A DNA stretch of 64,000 bases from Diphasiastrum complanatum. Its lineage: Eukaryota; Streptophyta; Lycopodiopsida; Lycopodiales; Lycopodiaceae. The stretch covers positions 42,402,597 to 42,466,596 of the forward strand of contig CM055099.1 of assembly GCA_029204225.1 (NCBI GenBank). Reading direction: 5' to 3'. Under the pieces are notes generated by a model. That model ran no database searches and was not told the origin of the DNA. It worked only from the letters and a program-made list of their open reading frames with translations. Positions 22,294 through 32,760 of this stretch are shown in pieces. Every line of letters starts with the position of its first letter. Position 1 is the stretch's first letter. The position numbers and the translations under genes are program-made.

Positions 22294-23220
22294 AGGACAC
22301 CTTTTCTCAACTCGTTCATCTCCCTCTCTCCAACACCCTGTAAGGCTTTCAGTTTCTGGTCAAACTGCGTCGTAAGTTGCTCCATCTATTGTTTGTGTAA
22401 TTTTGTCATTTGCTCCAACAACAGTTCTGTAGATAGAGCAGATGCGTTTGAAGATGATGATGCTATCGAGGGAGTAGGAGTGTGGGTGGATGGATATTCG
22501 TCGTCAGATCCCTCATCCTCTTCCTTGATGGCATCTTCCATAGCTTCTTGCAGAGTAGCATACTGTTACCGTCGTTTCAGTTTTCTTCTGATGCTTTGTG
22601 GTAGTCCGGCTAGGAACCACATGATCACTGCATGATCGGGAGTTAGGGCTGCACTACACTCGGATAGTAGATGTTTGACCCGTTCAATATAGTCCTTGAC
22701 CCTTTCTCATTTTCCCATCTTGACTTTACTCAGCAGGAGAAATGGGTCTTCCAGGAATTTTATTGGTTTAAAGCACGTAATGAGAGTCGACTTAACCACT
22801 TCCCAGATGGATTTTTCTTCCTCTGACAGGTTGAAAAACCAATCCTGAGCTACTTCCAATAAGGACATGGAAAACATCATCAGCTTTTCCGCAGGTGTCC
22901 GTTCGTCATAGATTTCACAAGCTTGCTCGTAGATTTGGAGGAATCGGATGAGATCTGATGATCCATCATATTTTGGTATTTCCTCTCTGGGCTGCTTGCA
23001 AGGGAGCAACAGGCACGGGTTGGCCCATTGATCCATTGGTGCTGGTTTCGGTTCTGTCTCTTGTTGCACAGCTGCTAATCTGGGAAGGTGTGGTGCTTGA
23101 TTTGCTATTCTTCGTGCTATTGATCATCCCAATCTCAGATTCATCCGATGGTTGGTTCCAAAGTGGTTGGATCTTGTTTCTACACTGGGATGCAATCTGG
23201 ATCTTTAAGGATCTGATCAA
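22294..23220 (-). pseudogene. Gypsy B gag (Retrotrans_gag type), truncated
   Basis: The capsid domain has IPKYDGSSDLIRFLQIYEQA, then LLEVAQDWFFNLSEEEKSIW, typical of the Retrotrans_gag fold. Beyond a stop near 22707 the same protein continues: YIERVKHLLSECS, HAVIMWFLAGLPQSIRRKL, then an acidic segment and a short coiled coil (QFDQKLKALQGVGEREMNEL) that is cut at the copia LTR. Nucleocapsid and protease are missing. Confidence 0.8.
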
Positions 23221-23299
23221 TCTGATCAGCCGAAAGTGGAATTTAGACGTTGTATGGTGATTTTTCCTTGATAACTTCTCACTCCCTGCACTGATTGAC

Positions 23300-24496
23300 C
23301 TGAGATTTTGACAATAGCTGGATTTGATGCAAATCTGTTCACTGATCTAGTCTGCGAGGGTTCTCTTGTGCAAGGGTTGGCTGTGCGAGGGTTCTCTTGT
23401 GCAAGGGTTGGCTGTGCGAGGGTTCTTTAGCTGTTTTTGCAGATAAAAAACTTGATATCTCTTAGATCTTTGGGAAGTAACTCTCTCAAGGATCACAGTA
23501 GCTGGATCTGGGTCAGATCTCACTATGGAATTTTCTACGAGAGTTAACTCTAGCACTAAGTGAAAATTTCACTGTATGCGAGGGTCCAGAACCACTATTT
23601 TGGCTTGATCTTCACCAAATCTCAATACTAACTTTGCAGGCTTCATCACTGATGGAAATGAACATTCTGAATCGTTTGAGAGGGTCTGCGAGAGTTCTTA
23701 TTGGAAGAATTTGTTGGATCTTCAATTTTTAGTGATTTTTTAGTACTTAAATCCAATTTTCTGCTCACTAGAATCAAACTAACTCTCGCAGGCTTTTCTG
23801 TGTCCTTGTCTCTATGAGATGAAACTTCAAAATCTTCTGCAAGAGTTCCTGCCCACTGGAATTGAAAATTTTGGTGTCTGCGAGGGTTCTCTGGTACTTG
23901 CCCGTCCTTTTTCACTGGGAACTCTCGCACAAGCACTTGATCATCAAACTAACTCTCGCAAGCTTCTCTGTGTCCTGGTCCCACTGAGATGGGAATTCAG
24001 AGAGGTCTGGAGAGTTCTGGTGAAGTTTTAAATTTTTTTGAATTTTTTTATGATTTTTCTCTGATTTTTGCGATCTACTTGGAACTAACTCTCGCAGGCT
24101 TCTATGCAGGTCTAAGACAGTACCCTGGAGCTGTTGCCAGTCATGCAAGGGTTAATTCACACTCGTTTTGGATATATAAAAGTCTGATGAGATTTTAGAC
24201 TCTTTTTCTCTCCAAAATGTTTCGTACTGGAGTAGTTTTGCAAATAGCAAGCTATGGATATTGCTTCAACCCAAAATTTCATGAGCAGGGATTTTTGGCT
24301 GGTCGGTTTGGGTTTCAAGCCCTTAGAGGCTGTTCAGGGCCTCCTCTACCCTCTCACACCTCCTCCGCTAGTTGTAAACAGTCCAAACGCAAAAAAAAAT
24401 AGAAAACTAATTCTAAATTCCCAAAACTTTACCTAAAACTACTCTAAAGAGCAAGAATATAGCTAAAATGCAGCTACACTAGTTAGTGAAAACCTA
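23300..24496 (-). repeat. Gypsy B leader with tandem repeats
   Basis: This is the untranslated leader between the primer site and gag. A 32-bp unit (gcgagggttctcttgtgcaa...) is repeated about 2.5 times at 23348-23425. Between 23.76 and 24.13 kb an imperfect unit of roughly 165 bp recurs, marked each time by aactctcgcaggcttct or close variants. There are no coding domains. Confidence 0.6.
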
Positions 24497-24514
24497 TCCC
24501 CGGCATCGGCGCCA
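24497..24514 (-). promoter_or_regulatory. Gypsy B primer-binding site (tRNA-Asp type)
   Basis: On the minus strand the sequence is tggcgccgatgccgggga. The 3' end of plant tRNA-Asp(GUC) would pair with TGGCGCCGTTGCCGGGGA, so one of 18 positions differs. It starts one base after the LTR end, as expected. Many plant Tat/Athila-type gypsy elements use this primer. Confidence 0.85.
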
Positions 24515-24536
24515 CTGTAGAGTCGAAGATCTTGCA

Positions 24537-24559
24537 TAGTATAGCCCTCCCGCCTGTCA
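24537..24559 (+). other. tRNA-Asp-like segment in LTR U5
   Basis: On the plus strand, TAGTATAG (24537-24544) and, three bases on, TCCCGCCTGTCA (24548-24559) match the D-stem/loop region and the anticodon stem-loop of plant tRNA-Asp(GUC) as I remember it. Element RNA (minus strand) would therefore be complementary to the 5' half of the tRNA whose 3' end pairs with the adjacent primer-binding site. Confidence 0.55.
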
Positions 24560-24714
24560 ACAAGGCTTAGTTCACTGGATATGCACCTAACTATGCATAG
24601 ATGCTAATTTTAGTTAGTTCCCAACTTTGCATCTAACTCTACCTCCACTAACACTACACTAACTCTACTATCCCTAAACTAACTTCATCTTGAATGTTGG
24701 AAAAGAGAAAGGAT

Positions 24715-24782
24715 AGAACAGAAGAGGAAGAGTAAAGAAAAGAGAGAAGAGAGAAGAGAGAAAGAGAGAAAGAGAGAGATGG
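24715..24782. repeat. GA-rich microsatellite in gypsy LTR
   Basis: An AGAGAA/AGAGAG-type purine run, lying in the presumed R/U5 part of the LTR on the minus strand. Confidence 0.75.
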
Positions 24783-24982
24783 AGGTTAGCTCAAATGCTC
24801 AATTTCATTGCTTATGAAAAAACCTTAACTAGCATAAACAATAAGCATGGGAAATGGAAATAACAAGCAAAGCACAACAATAGCATAAGCAACAGTGATT
24901 AGCAAATGAGGATGCTTGAGCTCTCAAAATGATAGAGTCTCCTCCTCTCTATTAAGCATGAAAATAGTGTACAAATGGTGCC

Positions 24983-24993
24983 TTTTTATATAA
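24983..24993 (-). promoter_or_regulatory. LTR TATA box
   Basis: TTATATAAAAA on the minus strand, about 300 bp inside the 5' LTR. It is the only strong TATA box in this LTR and would place the U3/R boundary near 24955. Confidence 0.55.
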
Positions 24994-25289
24994 TGGGGAA
25001 GGCCCTTGCCCCAAAATCCTATTGGCTAATATTTACATTGATCCTATCCATTCATCTTGGACCCAACTTGATCCAAGTGCCCACAAAAAGTACATTGAAA
25101 TTCACAAGATTCATGTGAGTCCCAATTTGGACCCAACTCTAAAAAATAATCTCTAAGTTTAGAAATGACTTTGGGCCTCTAGTTTTATTTTAATTCAAAG
25201 GCCCACGTCTATTTTATTTACAACTTAAGCTTGCGTGCTCATTGGACCATGGGCTTATACGCGCAGGATGCCATGCCCTCGCAACACAT

Positions 25290-26730
25290 TTTAATGGTCG
25301 ATTTTATTTATTTACAATTCGTTGGGAATACAACCAACATAGGCTCATCAAATTTGTGCAATTGGTCATTCCATTTTGTTGGAATGCATGCAATGATTTC
25401 ATTTGAAATTGTTTCCACATCTTCTTCTTCAATCCAAAATATGATATGTGCATGAACTGATCCTCTGTTTTGGATCTCATATCGAATGACATGGTGTTTG
25501 ATTCTTCCTAACAAGAAGTGCTTTGAAAGCAGATAGTCTTTCATGAATCTTTCCAATCGGGCCACAAATAGCATCGTGCACTCAATTGGACAATTTCGCC
25601 AATCAAAATCCATGTTTATTTGTTGTGCAATTTTCTCTATTTCAGTGATTTCAAACCATCTCGTCTCTGAATTTTCGTCTGCAGTCAATGTTAAAAAAAA
25701 TTGGGGGAGTCCCCAGTGTTCAACCATTGTTAAATTGCGTCTATGCCAAGATGGTATGTTTGGAATTTGTGTTGGTAGAGTATATTTTAGAACATGACTG
25801 AACATTTGTTGTTCAGATGTTTTCTTATTCTTTGAGAGAAAGCTGATTATATCTTTTTGTAGTACTATTGATGGAACGCTATTTGATATTAAAATTGCTT
25901 GCTAATTTGGTATAAGACTATTATGTAGGGTGGATATAGTGTAATTTTCGAAAAGAAAGAACTTGGTCGTAGGCCAACATAATCAACGAAGCTTATATTT
26001 CCATCATAAAATCCATGAAAATGGAAATAAAAAAGGAAACGGACTTGTTTCCAATGTTAACGTGGGTTCGTCATCATGTTGACTAATATTTACAAGTCCT
26101 ATATGTTTTGAATAAATTTTGTTATTGTTTCTTAGTTTTACATTTGAATCTTGATAAATATCATGATGTCGTTTGTCATTATGTTTTGATAATGGAGTTG
26201 TATCTTCTAGTAGAATATACAATTTTTGGAGGGGGTCAACAGTATAGTTTCATATGCAACATTGCCCGGGAGAAGATGATCGATAGATTATAGAGAAATA
26301 AAGGCTAGACTATTGTCCGAAGCATTTTTCTCATAGATGGTGTAAAACCTTGCAAATAATGGATTATGTTCTAAATTTTGTTTTAACAATCTTTGGAGGG
26401 ACTTTCTCACTCATTTTCAATATGTAGATCACACGCAATTGCATTATCAAGCAATGATTTTGTTGTGATCCAGCCTTCTAAAAAAGATTTATATCGTCTT
26501 TTTGTTTCAATTGAAACATCAACGAAGGCTAGATTTTGCACTACAAAGGCTCTAATCCCAATATGCTTCGTATATATTCAAGTGATTGAAATACAGTGTA
26601 GCATATTCCATGTTTATTATTGACACAAGAATTACAGACATACCATACTTTTTTGGATTCATTTTCATATGTATATTTCCATAAAAATGTCTTGGCTATT
26701 GCGTATGGAGGTATATTATCAATTTCTAAT
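25290..26730 (-). pseudogene. Helitron Rep (Helitron_like_N), frameshifted
   Basis: This encodes the N-terminal and replication-initiator part of a Helitron transposase, a rolling-circle HUH endonuclease. The best piece (25805-25308) contains HWGLPQFFLTLTADENSE and the HUH motif in RGSVHAHIIFW. Upstream pieces in other frames give FPFLFPFSW, GFYDGNISFVDYVGLRPSSF and FFSKITLYPPYIIVLYQI, all typical of this domain, so at least two frameshifts are present. Farther upstream (26.54-26.72 kb) is a Cys-containing piece, VWYVCNSCVNNKHG. The catalytic Tyr region and helicase are missing: the sequence ends where the gypsy B LTR begins. Confidence 0.8.
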
Positions 26731-27211
26731 ATGTTTTTTTTTTTTTTAAATGTGGTGCATGGAAAAAGTTGAGTTGCCACACAAAAATTTATTATTTGAA
26801 GTATCAAAAAGAGGAAGTAGTCTTTATATAAACACTTGCAAAAATATAAACATATCAAATGATCATTTTTTATTCTTAGATAACAAAGAAAAAAAAATGT
26901 ATCATAGTACAAGGACACATTAGAAAATGTATTATAACAGATAGAATTGTAGCAAATATTTGAAGAGGTTTGAAAGAAGAAAAAAAAAAAGAACAAAATA
27001 GTTGAATCGATTGCTGACTTGTAGTTTTAAAATATCATATCATTTTACATCTATTTAGTATCACATATTTTCGTAATTCATTTTAAATTTCAAACATATT
27101 AGCAAATAAACTCGTAAGAAAATAAATCTGCAATTACGTTGCATGAAAATATCATGACATGTAATATAACTTATATCCGTTCTTTGTTCTTTGTACATAG
27201 TATCTGTAAAT
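26731..27211. other. AT-rich spacer between Helitron and kinase relics
   Basis: Poly-T/A runs (near 26730 and 26980); no coding exon, RNA gene or hairpin was recognised. Confidence 0.4.
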
Positions 27212-28674
27212 TCAAAATATATAAAATGCAAGCATCATTTCGACCATTGGTCGGAGATATTGATCTGGATGCAAGTTAAATCTCTTAAGATTATTATCTA
27301 AATCTTGTAAATTTCTTCTTGCATGTACGTCAGCAATATAATATTCTTTTGCGATAATATATTTGATATGCTCTGTATTAGCTGCTTCAAGGCTCTGATT
27401 CCAATCAAGATAGTGCAACTTACAAAACTCCTCACAAAATGTGATGAGTTCGGTGATCAGCCATGCCATTGACCATGTGTCTGTAGCTCTCGTGTACACA
27501 TGGTCGCGATTTAGCAACTCGGGAGCTAACCACGGCCAAAGCGCATGGGTTGTCGGATTGGCCACCCAAGATTTTTTGGATTCGTATTGGACTCTTACTG
27601 CCATTCCCCAATCGATAACACCAATTCTGGGATGCATTTGGTTGGTGAAATCAATCATGACATTAGCTGCATGCAAATCGCAATGTAAAAAGAATTCATT
27701 ATGTGCAAATGCCATTGTTTGCACAAAAGCATGTGAGATGTCAGACACATGGTCACAAATTGATTTTATCTTGCCCATCTCATCTAACGCTATAAAAGGG
27801 TCTACTTGAGAACTCTTTATCTTACCATTTCCCTACAACTTTGCCATGGCTCTTCGAAACGAGCCATTTTTTATTGGTAGTTTCATCAGCGTATCATCCA
27901 GGCTACCTTCATTGAAGTACGGGAAGATATACCAAAGGAGGTTGTCGTGTATGTCCAATACTCCCTCGTACAATTCCCATGTGTGCAATATCAATACTAA
28001 CTTCTTGCGCAAAGGATTTCAATCTATCTTGCCGCTCACCTTTGTATCTGTTTGCAGCAAAAACAACTCCTTCAGAAAAAAAGATATTCCGATGATTCCA
28101 ATTTTAAAACAAGCTCCAAATGTACCAGATCCTACTCTTTCTTGCCAAACAATTGCATCATTTGGAATTCCCACTGATAGAGTGCAATCGAAATTCCTGA
28201 CACTCGCTGCTAGTCATGTAAAATCTGTTTTCTTAAACTCCATTGATGAATTGTCTCCCACATGTGAATGACATTGATGTTCTAATGGCATTTTTTTTTA
28301 TAACACAATTTGTGACTCGATGTGTTTAGCTCTTTTATTTATTTTTCTTTCTGTATTCTCCACAGCTTGTCCCAACATTCTAATTTAGTTCTATCTATCC
28401 TTGAGGGAACTTCATCTCCCAAGTCCTGAACACATTTGCTGACATTTCCAATAAAACTAGAAATATTTTCTTTGACTTTTTCTTCATTGGAGTTATATTT
28501 TTTACACGCTGCTTGAATTATTTTGTTTGTAAGTGCTCTCACTCGAGCCTCATTACAAACAACTTCTTGTAACTCAGTGTTGTTGAAACCACTTATTAAT
28601 CGGCAAACCGATGTACGTAACGATTTGAGAAGAATTTTTCTTTGCTCGCCCATAATTTTTGTGGAAAAACCCAA
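27212..28674 (-). pseudogene. Protein kinase-like gene, inactivated
   Basis: The frame from 28.27 kb down to 27.21 kb encodes a kinase domain: Gly-rich loop RVGSGTFGACFK, hinge LWYIFPYFNEGSLDDTL, catalytic loop FLHCDLHAANVMID (Cys in place of the usual Arg of HRD), metal-binding IGVIDWGMA (DWG in place of DFG) and WLAPELL (APE). One frame holds all of these but is interrupted by stops near 28214, 28020 and 27833. A separate 5' ORF (28674-28339) encodes MGFSTKIMGEQRKILLKSLR and about 90 more residues without a known domain; it is probably the N-terminus. The loss of Arg in HRD suggests a non-RD kinase. The gene lies upstream of the Helitron Rep on the same strand. Confidence 0.75.
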
Positions 28675-29379
28675 CGGTTACTAATGCCGGAATATTGAAT
28701 TTACAATAAAAAATTTGATTGCAGAACAACTATTAAAACAACAAATTGCATATAATAAAAAATCTTTTTTACTACTTAAGAATAACAATTTACAAACCCG
28801 GTCTCGTAATAAAGCCCACTTCATGAATTACAATTAAGTTACTACAAATCAGAAAAAAGTTAACGAGTTGATAGTATCAGAAATATGAAATTGCAAGTAT
28901 ATGTTGTAATTGAAATATGAAATACAAAATTGAGATGTACTAAATCACGTACAAAAATAAAAACATATACTAAAAATATTAAAAGTGAAACATTCATATA
29001 ATTTTAAAATCTTTAAGCAACATAGTCATAGAATGCACACAAATCTTAAATAATAAACATGCAATAGACAATCATGATAATTATGCATTCATCAATAGCA
29101 CCTACCCAAATAAATGGCCATGCATAAAAAATGAATCGACAATTATCAAGCATACAAAAAATTACTGGAAACTCATGAGTAGCTCCTAGCCAAGTAAATG
29201 GCCGCGCACCAAAAATGAATTTAAAATAATCAAGAACCGAAGAGTAATTTTGCAACAAACAACCATTGTAGTTATAGATTCATCAATAGTAGCTAACTAG
29301 TAAGCGATCATGCACCAAAGATGTATCAATAATTATCAGGTACACAAATGGTTATTGAGAGTCATCAATAGCACATAGT
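28551..29379. repeat. ~0.8-kb tandem repeat, copy 1
   Basis: This copy contains the 5' end of the kinase-like ORF (about 40 codons) and the region upstream of it. Anchors shared with the other copies include cattacaaa, aacggttactaatgcc and gaatttacaataa. Confidence 0.75.
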
Positions 29380-30166
29380 CATTACAAAGAATTTCTTGTA
29401 ACTAAATGTTGTCGAAAACACTTATTGATCGGCAAATAGATGTATAAGATTTGAGAAGAATTTTTTAAAAAAACCTAACGGTTATTAATGCTGAAATATT
29501 GAATTTACAATAACAAATTTGATTGCAGAACAACTGTTAAAACAACAAATTGCATATAATAAAAAATCTTTTTTAGTAGTTAGGAATAACAATCTACAGA
29601 CCTAGCTTCGTAATAAAGCCCACTTCATGAATCACAATTACATTATTACGAATCATAAAAAAGTTAATGAGTTGATAATACTAGAAATATGAAATTGTAA
29701 GCATGTGTTGTAATTGAAATATGAATTACAAAATTGAAATGTAGTAAATCACATACAAAAATAAAAACATATACATCTCTAAAGCCACAACCTAGACTTT
29801 ATTAAGATTGAATTTGAACGCCACACGAATTCAATAAACCAGCTCCAGTCAATCAGTCTCATCGACAATCATATATTTTTGTCTCTCAACTAGTTCACAC
29901 GTTCTACAATTCAATTGTTGTTGTGAAGTGATGTTGTGGAGTCGGAGAAGTCGGTTGGAGGAAATAAGACTTGCATGAACTTTTGGCCCAGTAGGCTTAG
30001 TCCAACCGCAAGATTTTTGGCTGCTTATAATAGCCTATTGCTATATGCAGCATTCGGATTATTAATCTATGGACCAAGAGTTGATACTCTATGAACATGC
30101 ACCAAAGATGTATCAATAATTATCATGTATAGAAATGGTTATTGAGATTCATCAATAGCACATAGC
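29380..30166. repeat. ~0.8-kb tandem repeat, copy 2
   Basis: It follows copy 1 directly (period 829 bp by the cattacaaa anchor). Coding bases equivalent to the kinase N-terminus are present but degraded. A central segment of about 310 bp (29778-30092) is unrelated to the other copies and looks like a replacement or insertion. Confidence 0.75.
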
Positions 30167-30765
30167 CATTACAAATAACTTCTTGTAACTGAATGTTGTT
30201 GAAACCACTTATTGATTAGCAAATAGATGTACGTAAAGATTTGAGAAGAATTTTTTTTTAGTCGTCGATATTTTTTGCGGAAAACCTTAACGGTTACTAA
30301 TGCCGAAATATTGAATTTACAATAACAAATTTGATTGCAGAACAATTGTTAAAACAACAAATTGCATATAATAAAAAATCTTTTTTACTAGTTAGGAATA
30401 ACAATTTACATACCCAGCCTCGTAATCGAAATACGAAATATAAAATTGAAACGTATTAAATCACATACAAAAATAAAAACATATACTAAAAATGTTAAAA
30501 TTGAAACATTTATATATTTTTAAATTCTTCAGGCAACACAGTCATAGAATGCACACAATTCTTAAATAATAAACATCCAACAGACAACCATGATAATTAT
30601 GCATTCATCAATAGCACCTACCCAAATGAATGGCCATGCACCAAAAATGAATCGACAATTAGCAAGTGTAGAAAAGATTATTGGAAATTCATGAGTAGCA
30701 CCTAGCCAAGTAAATGGCCGTGCACCAAAAATGAATTTAGAATATTCAAAAACTGAAGAGTAATC
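30167..30765. repeat. ~0.8-kb tandem repeat, copy 3 (shortened)
   Basis: Period 787 bp from copy 2. It resembles copy 1 more closely in the part after cataccc. It lacks about 100 bp near 30420 that the other copies have, and ends after gaagagtaat. Confidence 0.7.
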
Positions 30766-31189
30766 ATGTGTGTTGCTGTTGCGACTTCAATTTCAATCAA
30801 AATGTTTGTAGTTTCAAAACGACATACATCAGAAATTTATAAATCAAAAGTTATAAGGAAGATAACCTGAGCAAAATGGAAAAGGATCGAATCTTATTTG
30901 CGAAATCTGAAGACAGATGAGCCAGCTGATTTCTGTAAGATTTCGAAAGTTTTGTAGGAGTGTTTTCCAACACCCAGCTAACAATGATTCTGCTCTCCCA
31001 ACACGCGTAGGATTCTTTCAACAACGTTTGATTTTCGGAGCAACCAACAATGATTCTGCTCTTCTGTTGATGATCTAAAATCATAAAAGGATCTTGTGTT
31101 AGAAAGCTAGCAAATCACTAGTCTTGCAAATGTAAAAAAAGCACCATGTACACTATGAATGAGATAAAGCTGACAACACAAGAAGTCAG
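30766..31189. other. No gene seen; short duplicated phrase
   Basis: The phrase aacaatgattctgctct occurs twice about 60 bp apart (near 30980 and 31048). It could be decayed flanking sequence of the LRR relic. Confidence 0.3.
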
Positions 31190-31935
31190 TGAACAATTCC
31201 TCAATGTCGGTGGAATGGTTGCTAAGACATTGTTCCTATGGAGGTTCAAAACTTGCGTGCGTTTCAAACAGCTAAATTCTGGAGGTTATGATGTTGAAGT
31301 TCTAGAATCTCTGATCAATTTGAGAGGGATGAAGGGATCATCCCCGTGAGATCATTATTGAAAAGCTCAAGGAACTGCAAGTGCTGTAATTTATCAAACT
31401 CTGGAGAAATATTACCTGTGAGAGTATTTTAAGAAATAGAAAGAGCAGTAAGCGATGTGCCATCAATTATTCGAGGATGAATTCTTCGAGCAAGTTGTTG
31501 TCTAGAAAGAGCATTTCAAGTTGCTTCAAACAGCCTAACTCAGAAGTGATAGAGCCAGCTGGTTTACTACTGTTAAGAGTCAGTAATTCAAAAGGGAGGT
31601 ATAGTTCAGAAGCAATGAAGGTATGCCACCTTCATTGTTGTCTAGAAAGAGCATTTCAAATTGTTGTCTAGAAAGAGCATTTGAAGTTGAAGATCATTAT
31701 TGAAAAGCTCAAAGAATTGCAAGGGCTGTAATTTATGAAATTTTGGAGAACTATTACCTGTCAAAGTATTTTAAGAAATAGAAAGAGCAGCAACCGACGT
31801 GCCATCAATGATTCAAGGATGAATTCTTTGAGCAAGTTGCTGTCTAGAAAGAGCATTTGAAGTTGGTTCAAAGAGCCCAACTCAAAAGTGATAGAGCCAG
31901 CTAGTTTACTACTGTTAAGAGTCAGTATCATGAAC
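31190..31935 (-). pseudogene. Leucine-rich-repeat receptor relic, internally duplicated
   Basis: Minus-strand reading gives plant LRR units, for example LTGNISPEFDKLQHLQFLEL followed by FNNDLTGMIPSSLSN, and TSELGCLKQLEMLFLDNNLL. Stops and frame changes are frequent. A stretch of about 245 bp occurs twice (31346-31590 and 31690-31935, period about 343 bp). The family is LRR receptor kinases or proteins; no kinase or transmembrane part is present here. Confidence 0.7.
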
Positions 31936-32760
31936 TATCCTCAATCCGTGAGGAACTTCGTTGTATACAAAGACATTTGTTGGACAACACGCGGAGCTCA
32001 CACAAGGAAGGTGTAGCTATGGAGGCAGTATTTATGAAGCAAAATCAAGAAGAATAAGGAACACTTCTTAGCTCAGAGCTGCTAGAATTCACTGAAGATC
32101 TGCGTCTGCCTCTGGGAAGGAATCCTTCCAATGAATCACAAACCATAGCCTCCTCGATTGACCATCTCTGCTACCTGCATAAAGAGCTGCTGCATAAAGA
32201 GCTGCTGAAAGAGTATATGAGCTACACTGTGGGTGATCTGTGTCTTGATGACTGGGCGCTGGCGCAGAAGGTTATGGTAGTGAGCCTCTCCCCTAGTGAC
32301 GCTGTTTTGCTAGAGCTCTGATCCAGTACTCCAAGCGGCTCCCTCTACAGATTTTCCTTTGGTCTTGCCCACCTGGTGACACGGTGCGATGGACACACTA
32401 CTCTTGCAAGAGCTTCGACTGTATGAATAGAAGAGCGAGAGAGAGGAAAGCCTTTGCTGACTACGCAGATTGCTTTAAGCTCACTGGGCCACAAAGAAAT
32501 CGTTGGGCGATTCCCCGTGACTGCCATGACTCACAATGTCACGATCATCACCTCCACCCTCAATCTCAACGGCTCCTTCAACGAGTTCGTTGCGCTGAGT
32601 GGATTGCTCCCTTTTTACATCACCATCTCTCAGCGTCTGTCTTTCTTTGACGACGCCCTGGATCTCGTCCACACAATGCATGTGCTCAGCAACTGACCTC
32701 CTCAGGAGACTGGAGTTCATCCTCTACGACATTGATCGAGAAAACAGGGGCATAGAAAGA
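31936..32760 (+). pseudogene. Unrecognised coding relic
   Basis: GC-richer than its surroundings and protein-like in plus frames, but broken: HELSSIREELRCIQRHLLDN, then LLEFTEDLRLPLGRNPSNES, SYTVGDLCLDDWALAQKVMV, and near 32500-32690 VGRFPVTAMTHNVTIITSTL, with several stops between. A short phrase, cataaagagctgctg, is duplicated at 32177-32206. Possibly a decayed host gene; family not recognised. Confidence 0.4.

Larger units (their letters stand above)
15870..23260 (-). mobile_element. Ty3/gypsy retrotransposon B, split by a copia element
   Basis: Gag (22.3-23.2 kb) and RT-RNase H-integrase (16.5-18.3 kb) lie on the minus strand on either side of a plus-strand copia at 18.34-22.29 kb. The sequence that should join them (end of gag, protease, start of RT) is absent, so the insertion came with, or was followed by, a deletion. 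Leader, primer-binding site and 5' LTR continue to 25.29 kb. No 3' LTR copy was found on the left. Confidence 0.7.
24516..25286 (-). repeat. Gypsy B 5' LTR (771 bp)
   Basis: On the minus strand the LTR begins TGTTGCGAGGG (25286) and ends CTCTACA (24516), directly before the primer-binding site. It contains a TATA box and an AG-rich microsatellite. Its right end abuts the Helitron relic, so gypsy B inserted there. The partner LTR was not found. Confidence 0.7.

Noticed and set aside
22393-22635. Plus-strand ORF of 80 codons
   Set aside because: It is the antisense shadow of the gypsy B gag tail, which reads well on the minus strand.
23350-24170. Possible CRISPR-like array in repeated leader units
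   Set aside because: Units are irregular in length, without constant spacers, in a plant retrotransposon leader.
24537-24559. Complete tRNA gene
   Set aside because: Only D- and anticodon-region blocks are present and the order with the acceptor end is reversed; it cannot fold as a tRNA.
27846-28271. Plus-strand ORF of 141 codons
   Set aside because: Antisense of the kinase domain; the minus strand carries the Gly loop and hinge motifs in one frame.
25290-28674. Endogenised giant-virus block (kinase plus replication protein)
   Set aside because: The replication protein matches Helitron Rep with its HUH motif and upstream domain; no viral core gene was seen.
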